NCBI GenBank assembly: GCA_002421865.1
Contig: DISE01000036.1
Span: 18,335 to 82,334, forward strand
Source of the DNA: Castellaniella sp. UBA6218
GTDB taxonomy: Bacteria; Pseudomonadota; Gammaproteobacteria; Burkholderiales; Burkholderiaceae_B
Direction of reading: 5' to 3'
Length of the DNA: 64,000 nt
This document shows positions 40,527-50,526 of the stretch, in pieces (position 1 is the stretch's first letter; the number at the start of each line of letters is the position of its first letter). The position numbers and the translations under genes are program-made. The notes beneath the pieces were generated by a model that was given only the letters and a program-made list of their open reading frames with translations, made no database searches and was not told the DNA's origin.

Positions 40527-42146
40527 ATGTTTGCTGCGCGGGAAGCCTGGAAAGCAGGGCTGTGGTCACCCAGGCACTGGGCGGGCAATATCGTGGCGGG
40601 CGTGATTGTCGGCGTGGTGGCGCTGCCGCTCGCCATGGCCTTCGCGATCGCTTCCGGGGTCAAGCCCGAGCAAGGCCTGTACACCGCCATCGTAGCGGGC
40701 GTGGTGGTGTCCCTGTTCGGCGGCAGCCGGGTACAGATCGCCGGCCCCACGGGGGCCTTCATCGTCATCCTGTCGGGTATCGTCGCCGAACACGGGGTCG
40801 AGGGCCTGCAGATCGCCACCCTGATGGCGGGCCTGATCTTGTGCGCCTTCGGCCTGGCACGCCTGGGTGGCGTGATCCGGTTCATTCCCCTGCCGGTGAT
40901 TCTGGGTTTCACCGCTGGCATCGGCATCATCATCTGGGTCGGCCAGTGGCAGGCCTTTTTCGGCCTGCCGGCGGTGCCGGGTCATTTCTTCCATGAAAAA
41001 CTCTGGTTTCTGGTGCGGCACCTGGCCGAGCTGGATCCGGTGACCACCGCCTTCGGTCTCGGGTCGCTGGCGCTGGTGCTGCTGCCCAGGCGGGTGCCTA
41101 TGCTTCGGCGGATTCCCGGCCCCCTGCTGGCCCTGATCGTGGCGACGGTCCTGCAGGGGATTGCCCAATTCCCGCAACTGGCCACCATCGGCAGCACTTT
41201 CGGTGAATTGCCGCGCGGATTGCCAATGCCGCATTGGCCAGCGGGCGGGCTGGACCGGATCGTGCCGCTGATCGGCCCGGCGTTCACCATCGCCTTGCTG
41301 GGTGCCATCGAATCGCTGCTGTCGGCCGTCGTCGCCGACAGCATGGCCGGGACGCGGCACGATTCGAACGCCGAACTGCTCGGCCAGGGTCTTGCCAATG
41401 TGATCAGTCCCTTGTTTGGCGGGATCGCGGCCACGGGCGCCATCGCCCGGACGGCCACCAACATCCGCAGCGGCGGCATCGCGCCGCTGGCGGGTGTGGT
41501 CCATGCCCTGGTGCTGGCGCTGGTGCTGCTGGCGTTCGCGCCGCTGGCGCGCAACATTCCGCTGGCCACCCTGGCCGCGATCCTGTTCGTGGTCGCCTGG
41601 AACATGAGCGAGGCGCATCGCGTGGTGCGCCTGGTCCGACAGGCGCCCCGCGCGGACGCGATCATCATGTGCCTGACCCTGCTGCTGACGGTTTTCGCCG
41701 ACCTCGTCGTGGCGGTCAACATCGGCATCGTGCTGTCCGTCCTGCACTTTCTGCGCCGCATGGCGTCCAGCGTCGATGTGGCGCCGGTGGCGGTCCCGGA
41801 CGGTGCGGCCGGCGAGGATGGCCCGCGCGTCCTCGCGCTGAGGGTCCGGGGGCCTCTGTTCTTCGCCGCGGTCGAGCCCTTGCGGGCCGCATTCCGGGAT
41901 GCGCGCGCCCCCGTGCTGATCCTGTGCCTGGATCAGTCGCCGTTCGCAGATGCCACGGCGCTGCAGGCGCTCGATGACGAGATAGCGGCCGCGCAGACGC
42001 GCGGCGTGCGTGTGATCCTGTGCGGCGCCGAGGCCAGGATCCGCGCCAAACTGAATCGCATGGGCACCTTGTCCAGGTTGGGCGCGCGCGATTTCCAGCC
42101 GGACCTCGCGGCGGCGCTGGCCTCGGCGGATTCGGCGCGGACCTGA
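40527..42146 (+). CDS. SulP-family inorganic anion transporter
   Basis: 539 residues from ATG 40527, which has GGACGGAA upstream; the frame is open to 40467. About 12-14 membrane helices start with NIVAGVIVGVVALPLAMAFAIASGVKPEQGLYTAIVAG, the SulP signature. A C-terminal STAS domain (last ~110 residues; LRVRGPLFFAAVEPLR, VLILCLDQSPFADATALQALDD) is complete. Substrates of relatives are sulfate, bicarbonate or dicarboxylates. No carbonic anhydrase or sulfur gene is adjacent, so the anion is unknown. Confidence 0.92.
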   Translation: MFAAREAWKAGLWSPRHWAGNIVAGVIVGVVALPLAMAFAIASGVKPEQGLYTAIVAGVVVSLFGGSRVQIAGPTGAFIVILSGIVAEHGVEGLQIATLMAGLILCAFGLARLGGVIRFIPLPVILGFTAGIGIIIWVGQWQAFFGLPAVPGHFFHEKLWFLVRHLAELDPVTTAFGLGSLALVLLPRRVPMLRRIPGPLLALIVATVLQGIAQFPQLATIGSTFGELPRGLPMPHWPAGGLDRIVPLIGPAFTIALLGAIESLLSAVVADSMAGTRHDSNAELLGQGLANVISPLFGGIAATGAIARTATNIRSGGIAPLAGVVHALVLALVLLAFAPLARNIPLATLAAILFVVAWNMSEAHRVVRLVRQAPRADAIIMCLTLLLTVFADLVVAVNIGIVLSVLHFLRRMASSVDVAPVAVPDGAAGEDGPRVLALRVRGPLFFAAVEPLRAAFRDARAPVLILCLDQSPFADATALQALDDEIAAAQTRGVRVILCGAEARIRAKLNRMGTLSRLGARDFQPDLAAALASADSART

Positions 42147-42156
42147 TCCGCCGACG

Positions 42157-42351
42157 CTACGGCCGGGCCCGCGGCTTGCTGGGTGTCCAGTCCACGTCGT
42201 GGCGGGCCAGGTATTCCCGGATCAGTTGCCGCACCACCTGCGAAGGCGTCAGATCCTGGCGGGCGCAGAGCTGCTCGAAGGCTTTTTTCTTGTTCGGATC
42301 GATCAGCACGGTCAGGCGTGCGGTCTTGTTTTCCAGCGGGGTCGGGCTCAT
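42157..42351 (-). CDS. Ribbon-helix-helix (CopG-like) small protein
   Basis: 64 residues. ARLTVLIDPNKKKAFEQLCARQDLTPSQVVRQLIREYLA matches the ribbon-helix-helix plan of a strand and two helices, a DNA-binding dimer fold. The basic C-terminus (PSKPRARP) may add DNA contact. It overlaps the lipoate-ligase-like stop by 4 bases (ATGA), so the two are co-translated. There is no toxin gene beside it. Confidence 0.75.
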   Translation of the reverse strand: MSPTPLENKTARLTVLIDPNKKKAFEQLCARQDLTPSQVVRQLIREYLARHDVDWTPSKPRARP

Positions 42352-43106
42352 GTCTCGGGTCTCGGTCGGGCCGGCGCGGTCGTCGGCAACGGCGGCCGGA
42401 TCCGCAGGGTTTCTCGCAGCCGTGCCTCCAGGACCGCCGCAAAATCCGGATGCTCGTCCGGCGGCAGCAGGCGGTCCAGCGTCGTGATCCGGTCCGCATC
42501 ATAGCGGCGGGCGGATCCCAGCGCGGCTTCCAGCGCGTTGGCGCGCGCCGTCAGTTCGGCGGGATCGCCCTGCGCCAGGATCAGGGCATGAACAAGCCCC
42601 ACGTGGCGGTCGGGCGCGTGTCCGGGGATGCGCCGCCAGACCTGCGCAGTGCCGGCGATCTTGCGGGTGGGGGACGGCACGGCCAGATTGTACCTGCCGT
42701 CGCAGAACGAGCCTTCGACCGGCTGTGCCCGGGTCTCGATGCCGAAGGTGGCCAGCGCGTCGCTGATCAGCGCGCACAGGTGCCGGTAGAGGGCTTCGGA
42801 ATGATCGAGCGGCCGGCCGGCGAATACCTGCGCCAGACTCAGGTTCAAGATGCCCGGCCCCTGGGGCACCACGCCGCCCCCCGATTGCCGTACGTGGACG
42901 GGGCATCCCCGGGCGGTGAAGTCGGCCTGGACCGCCGCGAATGCCGGACGGGCCGCGTAGGTGCGAGGCACCACCAGCCCAGGGGCCGTTCGCCAGAGGC
43001 AGGCGACCGGCTCCTGGATGGCTGCGGCCAGCAGGACTTCGTCGGCCAGCGGGCCGGCGCCGAAAGGGATGTCCAGCAGGCGGTAGTCGGAATGCGGGTC
43101 CGGCAT
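42348..43106 (-). CDS. Lipoate-protein ligase / octanoyltransferase-like protein
   Basis: 252 residues from ATG 43106; the frame upstream to 43370 is a shadow of the next gene. The BPL_LplA_LipB domain shows RQSGGGVVPQG (lipoate loop), GSFCDGRYNLAV and the conserved Lys in RKIAGTAQVWR. It may transfer lipoate or octanoate to a carrier protein. The typical LplA C-terminal domain is reduced, so LipM-like transferase activity is equally possible. Confidence 0.78.
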   Translation of the reverse strand: MPDPHSDYRLLDIPFGAGPLADEVLLAAAIQEPVACLWRTAPGLVVPRTYAARPAFAAVQADFTARGCPVHVRQSGGGVVPQGPGILNLSLAQVFAGRPLDHSEALYRHLCALISDALATFGIETRAQPVEGSFCDGRYNLAVPSPTRKIAGTAQVWRRIPGHAPDRHVGLVHALILAQGDPAELTARANALEAALGSARRYDADRITTLDRLLPPDEHPDFAAVLEARLRETLRIRPPLPTTAPARPRPET

Positions 43107-43117
43107 GGGTGTGAGGC

Positions 43118-43591
43118 TTACCGGGACAGTTGGGTTGCCGCGAAGGTGTCGTCGTCCATGAAGAGATAGCGGATCGCGTCGATCAGCCCCACCACGACGG
43201 CCAGGGGCAAGAAGATCCAGCAGAGGATCAGCAGTCCCAGACCCCAGCCGATCTGGCCCAGGTAAAAGCGGTGCGCGCCGAGCCAGCCCAGGAAAACCGC
43301 CAGCACGATGGCGATCTTGCGCTGGCCGGCCGGTTGGCCCAGTGCATCGCCGCGCGAGCGCAGGATCCACAGGCTGGCGGGGACGGTCAGGGCCAGCGCC
43401 AGCAGGACCTTGCCGGTGTGGGCGCGCAGATAGTCCGCCGCGGCGTAATACAGGTCGCCGAAGTTGCGGATCAGCACGCCTGTCAGGGACGAGATCCAGG
43501 CGAACACTTCGCGGAAGACGCTTTCCCCGAAGCTCAGGGCGAGCAGGATGACGAGGAAGATCGCCACGACCAGGATCAGTTTCTTCAGCAT
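43118..43591 (-). CDS. TM2-domain membrane protein
   Basis: 157 residues from ATG 43591. One N-terminal membrane helix (about 5-20), a second near residue 60-75, and a C-terminal TM2 domain with the sequence GWLGAHRFYLGQIGWG and LIDAIRYLF. TM2 proteins are of unknown function. It is 11 bases upstream of the lipoate-ligase-like gene in the same direction. Confidence 0.8.
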   Translation of the reverse strand: MLKKLILVVAIFLVILLALSFGESVFREVFAWISSLTGVLIRNFGDLYYAAADYLRAHTGKVLLALALTVPASLWILRSRGDALGQPAGQRKIAIVLAVFLGWLGAHRFYLGQIGWGLGLLILCWIFLPLAVVVGLIDAIRYLFMDDDTFAATQLSR

Positions 43592-43688
43592 GGGGGTCCT
43601 GTGCTTGTGAGGCCCGGCCATACGCCGGTCACGCGCCCGGCCGGGCGCGTGCAAGGCCTCATTTTATCGGGATTGCGGGCGGTCCGGT

Positions 43689-45182
43689 TCAGCGCGCGCA
43701 GGCCTGGCGGATCGCGTGGTCCCATTCCGCCAGCCGCCTGGCCGCCTCGTCGCGCGGCATGAGCGGCTCGAAACGGCGTTCGACCCTCCAGAGCGATTCC
43801 AGCTCCCGCAGGTCGGCGTAGACCCCGGCCTGCAGGCCGGCCAGAAAGGCCGCTCCAAGGGCCGTGGTTTCCACCATGGTGGGACGCAGGACGGGAATGC
43901 CCAGGAGGTCCGCCTGGAACTGCATCAGCAGATCATTGACGCAGGCGCCGCCGTCTACGCGCAGTTCCTGCAGCGGGGCCGCGCCGGCTGCCTGGGCGTC
44001 GCGACTCATGGCCTGCAGCAGGGCGGCGCTCTGGTAGGCGATGCTTTCCAGGGCTGCCCGGGCGATATGGGCCATCGAGGTGCCGCGCGTCAGGCCGGTG
44101 ATGGTGCCGCGCGCGTCGGGATCCCACCAGGGCGCTCCCAGGCCGGTGAAGGCAGGCACGAACATCACGCCGCCCGAGTCCGGCACGCTGCGGGACAGTT
44201 CTTCGATGTCGCTGCTGCGCACGAAAGCGCGCAGGCCATCACGCAGCCACTGGACCACGGCGCCACCCACGAATACGCTGCCCTCCAGCGCGTAGGCGGG
44301 GCGCGTGTCGGGCTGTGCCGCACTGGTCGTCACCAGACCGTTGCCTGATACCTGGAAGCGGTCGCCCGTGTGCATCAACATGAAGCAACCGGTGCCATAG
44401 GTGTTCTTCGCCATGCCGGGATGAAAGCACGCCTGGCCGAACAAGGCGCTCTGCTGATCGCCGGCCACGCCGCAGATCGGCACGGCAAGGCCCAGCAGTT
44501 CGGGGTCCGTGGCGCCGAAATCGGCCGATGAAGGCAGGATGCCGGGCATCATGCGTGCCGGCACGTCCAGCCAGTCGAGCAGTTCCGGATCCCAGGCGTT
44601 GGTATGCACGTCCATCAGCATGGTGCGCGCCGCATTGCTGACGTCGGTCAGGTGGTGCCGGCCGCCTGTCAGATTCCAGATCAGCCAGCTGTCCACGGTG
44701 CCGAACAACAGATCCCCGGCCTGGGCGCGGGCGCGTGCGCCAGGGACATGGTCCAGGATCCATTTCAGCTTGGTGGCGGAGAAATAGGCATCGACGCGCA
44801 GGCCGGTGCGTTTCAGGATCTCCGGTTCCAGGCCTTGCTCGCGCAGATCGGCGCAGGTCGGTTCAGCCCGGCGGTCCTGCCAGACGATCGCCCTGTGGAT
44901 GGGCTCCCCCGTGCGGCGGTCCCAGACCACGGTGGTCTCGCGCTGGTTGGTGATGCCGATGGCGCGGATGTCGCGCGCGGCTACGCCGGCCCGGTGGATG
45001 GCCTCGCCGATCGTGTCGCGCTGCGTCTGCCAGATTTCCAGCGGATCATGTTCGACCCAGCCGGGCTGCGGATAATGCTGGGTGAATTCCCGCTGTGCCA
45101 GGCCCACGATGCGGCCCTGACGGTCGAAGACGATGCTGCGGGTGCTGGAAGTGCCCTGGTCCAGGGCGAGCAGGTAAGTCAT
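43689..45182 (-). CDS. glpK: Glycerol kinase
   Basis: 497 residues, normal for GlpK. FGGY-family motifs are present: [15 protein letters not shown] at the start, WQDRR in the first third, [13 protein letters not shown], and [22 protein letters not shown] in the second half. It phosphorylates glycerol to glycerol-3-phosphate in the cytoplasm, supplied by the adjacent ABC importer. It is read after glpR, 12 bases downstream. Confidence 0.97.
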   Translation of the reverse strand: MTYLLALDQGTSSTRSIVFDRQGRIVGLAQREFTQHYPQPGWVEHDPLEIWQTQRDTIGEAIHRAGVAARDIRAIGITNQRETTVVWDRRTGEPIHRAIVWQDRRAEPTCADLREQGLEPEILKRTGLRVDAYFSATKLKWILDHVPGARARAQAGDLLFGTVDSWLIWNLTGGRHHLTDVSNAARTMLMDVHTNAWDPELLDWLDVPARMMPGILPSSADFGATDPELLGLAVPICGVAGDQQSALFGQACFHPGMAKNTYGTGCFMLMHTGDRFQVSGNGLVTTSAAQPDTRPAYALEGSVFVGGAVVQWLRDGLRAFVRSSDIEELSRSVPDSGGVMFVPAFTGLGAPWWDPDARGTITGLTRGTSMAHIARAALESIAYQSAALLQAMSRDAQAAGAAPLQELRVDGGACVNDLLMQFQADLLGIPVLRPTMVETTALGAAFLAGLQAGVYADLRELESLWRVERRFEPLMPRDEAARRLAEWDHAIRQACAR

Positions 45183-45194
45183 GACTGGATATCC

Positions 45195-45959
45195 TCAGGG
45201 GGCGATGACGCAGTCCACGCCGGCGGCCTTGAGCAGACCAGGGAAAGGTTCCGGGGGGCGTGCGTTGGTGAACAGGCGGCCGATCTGGGACAGTTCTCCC
45301 AGCCTGACCATGGCCGGACGGTGGAATTTGCTGGTATCCGCGGCCATCCAGACCTCCCGGGCCGACTGCATGATGGCCTGGGACACCTTGACCTCGCGGA
45401 AGTCGTAGTCGCGCAGCGTCCCGTCGGCCTCGATGCCGGATATGCCCATCAGCGCGATGTCGGCGCGGAACTGGCGGATGAATTCCACCGTGGCTTCACC
45501 CACGATGCCCAGGTCGCGGGCGCGTACGTTGCCTCCGGCCAGGATGACCTCGCAACCGGGCTGCCGGCCCAGGGTGTAGGCCACATTGACGTTGTTGGTG
45601 ATGATCCGCAGCCCTGTATGGCCGGACAGCGCGCGCGCGATCGCTTCCGTGGTGGTGCCGATGTTGATCAGCAGCGAACAGTCGTTGGGAATCTCGCGCG
45701 CGATGGCCTGGGCGATGCGTTCCTTTTCGGCGGCGTGCAGTTGGGCGCGCTGGCGATAGGCGATGTTCTCGATGGTCGAATTGGGCAGCCGGACCCCGCC
45801 GTGGAAGCGGACCAGCAGGTTCGCTTCGGCGAGGCGCTGGACGTCGCGGCGGACCGTCTGGACCGTGACGTCCAGGTCGCCGGCCAGGGTTTCCAGGCTG
45901 CAGGAACCCGTGCCCTGCAGGCGGTTGAGCAGCTTGATCTGGCGGGGGTTGGGGTGCAT
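45195..45959 (-). CDS. glpR: DeoR-family regulator GlpR
   Basis: 254 residues from ATG 45959, chosen because GAAGG lies 8 bases upstream; in-frame starts at 45977 (ATG) and 45986 (GTG) are possible. The DeoR helix-turn-helix has LAGDLDVTVQTVRRDVQRLAEANLLVRFHGG. The sugar-phosphate isomerase-like domain includes INIGTTTEAIARAL and MAADTSKFHRP. It should repress glp genes until glycerol-3-phosphate binds. It is divergent from the glpS operon. Confidence 0.93.
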   Translation of the reverse strand: MHPNPRQIKLLNRLQGTGSCSLETLAGDLDVTVQTVRRDVQRLAEANLLVRFHGGVRLPNSTIENIAYRQRAQLHAAEKERIAQAIAREIPNDCSLLINIGTTTEAIARALSGHTGLRIITNNVNVAYTLGRQPGCEVILAGGNVRARDLGIVGEATVEFIRQFRADIALMGISGIEADGTLRDYDFREVKVSQAIMQSAREVWMAADTSKFHRPAMVRLGELSQIGRLFTNARPPEPFPGLLKAAGVDCVIAP

Positions 45960-45999
45960 GGAATCGGCCTTCGTCATGACCGGCACACTGTACAGCGAA

Positions 46000-46080
46000 A
46001 GGAAAGGAAAGAATCTTAGGGTTTATATGGACAGAAAAAAGAGTGAAAACGAACAATAATTCACAAAAAGGAACTTTTGG
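46000..46080. promoter_or_regulatory. Divergent glpR / glpS control region
   Basis: The AT-rich interval contains GTGAAAACGAAC and repeated GAAA blocks. On the minus strand it reads TTGTTCGTTTTCAC, close to the TTCG-rich half-site recognised by DeoR-type GlpR proteins. The exact operator is not proven. Confidence 0.45.
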
Positions 46081-46091
46081 AGTAAGGGCCC

Positions 46092-47165
46092 ATGCAACTC
46101 GAGCTGGCTCGCGTCGCCAAGAAAGTCGGCGCCGAAACCTGGCTTCACCCCCTGGACCTGACGCCGCGGGAATCCGCCGTCACGGTGCTGTTGGGCGTGA
46201 CCCGCGCGGGCAAGACCAGCCTGATGCGGTTGATGGCCGGTCTGGACGTCCCCACCACCGGCCGGGTTCTGGTCGACGGCGTCGACGTCACCGGCCTTCC
46301 GGTGCGTCACCGCAACGTCGCCATGGTGTATCAGCAGTTCATCAATTACCCGTCCATGACGGTGGCCGCCAACATCGCTTCGCCGCTGCGGCTGCGCGGC
46401 GAAGCCGACTTCATGCCCCGGGTGCGCGAGATTGCCCGCTCGCTCCATATCGAAGAGTTTCTGGACCGCCTGCCGTCCGAACTGTCCGGCGGCCAGCAGC
46501 AGCGAGTCGCCCTGGCGCGCGCCCTGGCCAAGGACGCCCCCTTGATGCTGCTGGACGAACCGCTCGTCAACCTGGACTACAAGCTGCGCGAGGAATTGCG
46601 CGAAGAACTCGGCACCCTGTTCGACCAGGGCCGCTCCACTGTCGTCTACGCCACGACCGAACCTGGCGAGGCGCTGTTGCTCGGCGGGTATACGGCCGTG
46701 CTGGACCAGGGCGAACTGCTGCAGTACGGCCCGACGCTGGAAGTGTTCCGGAGGCCCGCCTCGATCCGGGTGGCGCGCGCGTTCAGCGATCCGCCCATGA
46801 ACTTCCTTGAGGCCCGCGCCGGCCGCGCGGCGGTCAGCCTGCGGGCGCTGGCAGGCGTGAATCTGCCGGCTGGCCAGGACGTGCCCGATGGTGACGTGAC
46901 TGTCGGCCTGCGCGCGGCCGACCTGTCGCTCACCGACATGGGTGGAGACTGCCGGATTCCCGGGCGAGTCCAGCTCGCTGAGATCTCCGGGTCCGCCACT
47001 TATGTCCATGCCGAGACCCCGGTCGGGAATCTGGTGGCCCAGATGCCGGGTGTCCGGCATCACAGCCTGGGCGATGCCGTGACCTTGCATTTTTCCAGCC
47101 GCCGGGCTTATGTGTTCGGTCCGGATGAATCCTTGCTGCGGGCGCCCCAGGCGCGGGAGGCCTGA
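46092..47165 (+). CDS. glpS: Glycerol ABC transporter ATPase GlpS
   Basis: 357 residues. Walker A is GVTRAGKT (35-42), the signature is LSGGQQQRVALA, and Walker B is LMLLDEPLVNLD. A C-terminal regulatory OB-like region (about 240-357) follows. It is one of two different ATPases of the GlpSTPQV importer and pairs with GlpT, whose gene starts 2 bases after its stop. Confidence 0.9.
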   Translation: MQLELARVAKKVGAETWLHPLDLTPRESAVTVLLGVTRAGKTSLMRLMAGLDVPTTGRVLVDGVDVTGLPVRHRNVAMVYQQFINYPSMTVAANIASPLRLRGEADFMPRVREIARSLHIEEFLDRLPSELSGGQQQRVALARALAKDAPLMLLDEPLVNLDYKLREELREELGTLFDQGRSTVVYATTEPGEALLLGGYTAVLDQGELLQYGPTLEVFRRPASIRVARAFSDPPMNFLEARAGRAAVSLRALAGVNLPAGQDVPDGDVTVGLRAADLSLTDMGGDCRIPGRVQLAEISGSATYVHAETPVGNLVAQMPGVRHHSLGDAVTLHFSSRRAYVFGPDESLLRAPQAREA

Positions 47166-47166
47166 C

Positions 47167-48242
<1,076 letters not shown>

Positions 48243-48246
<4 letters not shown>

Positions 48247-49136
48247 GTGCGACCGTCAAACCCGTCAACCAGAAGGCCTGGTGGCTGATCCTGCCTGTGA
48301 TTCTGTGCGTGGCGTTCTCCGCCATCATCCCGCTGATGACCGTGGTCAATTACTCGGTCCAGGATATTATTTCGCCCGACAATGCGGTCTTTGTCGGCAC
48401 CGAATGGTTCACCAGCATCATGCGCGACGAGGACCTGCACGCGGCGCTGTGGCGGCAATTGCTGTTTTCCGGCTCCGTGCTGGCCATCGAGATTCCCCTC
48501 GGAGTGGCGCTGGCCCTGTCCATGCCGGCCCGCAGCTGGCGGGCCTCGGCCGTGCTGGTGATCGTATCCCTGTCGCTGCTGATCCCCTGGAACGTGGTGG
48601 GCACGATCTGGCAGATCTTCGGACGTACCGACATCGGCCTGTTTGGCTGGGTACTGGCCCGCCTGGGGCTGGACTACAGCTACGTCGGCAATCCCGTCCA
48701 CGCCTGGCTGACCGTGCTGCTGATGGACGTCTGGCACTGGACGCCGCTGGTGGCGCTGCTGGCCTACGCCGGTCTGCAGTCCATTCCTGAAGCTTATTAT
48801 CAGGCCGCCAGCATCGACGGCGCCAGCAAATGGGCCGTGTTCCGCTATATCCAGCTACCCAAGATGCGCGGCGTGCTGATGATTGCCGTGTTGCTGCGTT
48901 TCATGGACAGCTTCATGATCTACACCGAACCTTTCGTGCTGACGGGCGGCGGACCGGGCAATTCCACGACGTTCCTCAGCCAGTACCTGACCCAGAAGGC
49001 CATCGGCCAGTTCGACATGGGGCCGGCGGCCGCTTTTTCCCTGATCTATTTCCTCATCATCCTGATGTTCTGTTTCGTCCTGTACAACTGGATGCTGCGC
49101 GTCGGCACCCGGGATTCGGAAGCCGCCCATGACTGA
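48243..49136 (+). CDS. glpP: Glycerol ABC transporter permease GlpP
   Basis: 297 residues with about six membrane helices. The EAA loop contacting the ATPase is IPEAYYQAASIDGASKWAVFRYIQLPKMRGVL. The protein is a binding-protein-dependent permease of the sugar type. It overlaps the next gene by 8 bases and pairs with GlpQ. Confidence 0.93.
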
Positions 49137-49947
49137 CCGTTCGTTCCTGCCGCGCAAGCGCACCATCTTCCTGGTTCTGTACCTGGCGTTCGCCCTGATC
49201 CCCATTTACTGGATGGTGGTCATGAGCTTCAAGACCAATCAGGGCATTCTGGCCGAGTTCTCCCTTTTTCCGCGCGAATTCACGCTGGACAACTACCGGT
49301 TGATCCTGACCGATCCGTCCTGGTACATGGGCTACGTCAACAGCCTGATCTACGTCTGCCTGAACATGATCATGGCGATCGCCGTGGCCTTGCCGGCGGC
49401 CTACGCCTTCTCGCGCTATTCGTTCCTGGGCGACAAGCACGTGTTCTTCTGGCTGCTGACCAACCGCATGACGCCGCCCGCGGTGTTCCTGCTTCCGTTC
49501 TTCCAGCTCTACTCCACCCTGGGGCTGATGGACACGCACTGGGCCGTGGCGCTGGCGCACCTGCTGTTCAACGTGCCGCTGGCGGTCTGGATCCTGGAAG
49601 GCTTCATGAGCGGCATCCCTCGTGAAATTGACGAGACCGCCTATATAGATGGCTACAGCTTTCCGCGCTTCTTCCTGACGATCTTCCTGCCGCTGATCAA
49701 GTCGGGGGTGGGGGTGGCGGCCTTCTTCTGCTTCATGTTCAGCTGGGTGGAGCTGCTGCTGGCGCGTACGCTGACCAGCGTCGACGCCAAGCCCATCGTG
49801 GCGATCATGACCCGCACGGTCTCCGCCTCGGGGATGGACTGGGCCACCCTCGCGGCGGCCGGCACGCTCACCATCGTGCCGGGCGCCATCGTCATCTGGT
49901 TCGTGCGCCACTACATCGCGAAGGGCTTCGCGATGGGGCGGGTCTGA
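49129..49947 (+). CDS. glpQ: Glycerol ABC transporter permease GlpQ
   Basis: 272 residues with six membrane helices. The EAA-like loop reads IPREIDETAYIDGYSFPRFFLTIFLPLIKSG. It starts with a short basic N-terminus (PRKRTIFLVLYLAFALIPIYWMVVMSFKT), typical of the second permease. It forms the channel with GlpP. Confidence 0.93.
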   Translation: MTDRSFLPRKRTIFLVLYLAFALIPIYWMVVMSFKTNQGILAEFSLFPREFTLDNYRLILTDPSWYMGYVNSLIYVCLNMIMAIAVALPAAYAFSRYSFLGDKHVFFWLLTNRMTPPAVFLLPFFQLYSTLGLMDTHWAVALAHLLFNVPLAVWILEGFMSGIPREIDETAYIDGYSFPRFFLTIFLPLIKSGVGVAAFFCFMFSWVELLLARTLTSVDAKPIVAIMTRTVSASGMDWATLAAAGTLTIVPGAIVIWFVRHYIAKGFAMGRV

Positions 49948-49973
49948 GCCGGCCACACTCAAAGGAGTACGCC

Positions 49974-50282
49974 ATGTTCGACTGGATGGTCTGGACCACG
50001 CCCACCGCTGTGTTCTTCATCTGCATCGCGCTGATGCTGGCTTTCATGACGGTCTGGGAAATCCGCTCGCCCACGCTGCTGCGCAAAGGCTTTCTGCCCA
50101 TGGCAACCACGCGCGGCGACCGCCTGTTCATCGGCCTGCTGGTGGCCGCCTACATCAACCTGGCCTTCCTCGGCCTGGGCGAAAACTTCATGGACTGGTT
50201 CGCCCTGGACGAGGAGCCCTCCGTCTGGATCAGCTTCGCGCTGTCCATGGGCGCACTGGCACTGATCATGAGGAAGGGATGA
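49974..50282 (+). CDS. DUF2160 membrane protein of the glycerol transporter locus
   Basis: 102 residues with three membrane segments (about 10-27, 48-68, 78-97). The start MFDWMVWTTPTAVFFICIALML and the TTRGDRLFIGLLVAAYINLAFLGLG segment are typical of DUF2160, which is regularly located between glpQ and glpV. It is probably an accessory subunit; its role is not known. Confidence 0.85.
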   Translation: MFDWMVWTTPTAVFFICIALMLAFMTVWEIRSPTLLRKGFLPMATTRGDRLFIGLLVAAYINLAFLGLGENFMDWFALDEEPSVWISFALSMGALALIMRKG

Positions 50283-50289
50283 GCCTGGA

Positions 50290-50320
50290 CTGATGACAGT
50301 CCCCTGCGGACTGTCATCAG
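50290..50320 (+). repeat. Perfect 13-bp inverted repeat after DUF2160
   Basis: CTGATGACAGTCC (50290-50302) and GGACTGTCATCAG (50308-50320) are exact reverse complements around a CCTGC loop, 7 bases after the gene stop. No T-run follows, so it is more likely a 3' end stabiliser than an intrinsic terminator. Confidence 0.8.
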
Positions 50321-50333
50321 CCTGGCGAATCGG

Positions 50334-50453
50334 AGCCGCTTGCAAGCGGCGACGTGGAGAGATGTCACGGTTTGGAATTGAGCCGCTTGCAAGCGGCGAC
50401 GTGGAGAGATGTCACAGTTTGGAATTGAGCCGCTTGCAAGCGGCGACGTGGAT
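50334..50453 (+). repeat. 47-bp tandem repeats with perfect palindromes
   Basis: Two full copies begin at 50334 and 50381 and a partial third at 50428, each 47 bp apart. Copies 1 and 2 differ at a single base. Each contains the perfect 16-bp palindrome GCCGCTTGCAAGCGGC. The block lies between the permease genes and glpV, so it can separate or boost expression of the binding protein. Confidence 0.85.
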
Positions 50454-50526
50454 GCATTTCCGGCGCGGCCTATTTCCCCGGGCGGCGACGGTCGACAGGG
50501 CAGGGGAGCACACAGAGGAGAACATA

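Noticed and set aside
42157..42351. Antitoxin of a toxin-antitoxin pair
   Set aside because: The ribbon-helix-helix protein has no toxin-like neighbour; it is coupled to a lipoate-ligase-like gene.
50334..50453. CRISPR array
   Set aside because: The 47-bp copies are directly contiguous with no unique spacers and there are no cas genes.
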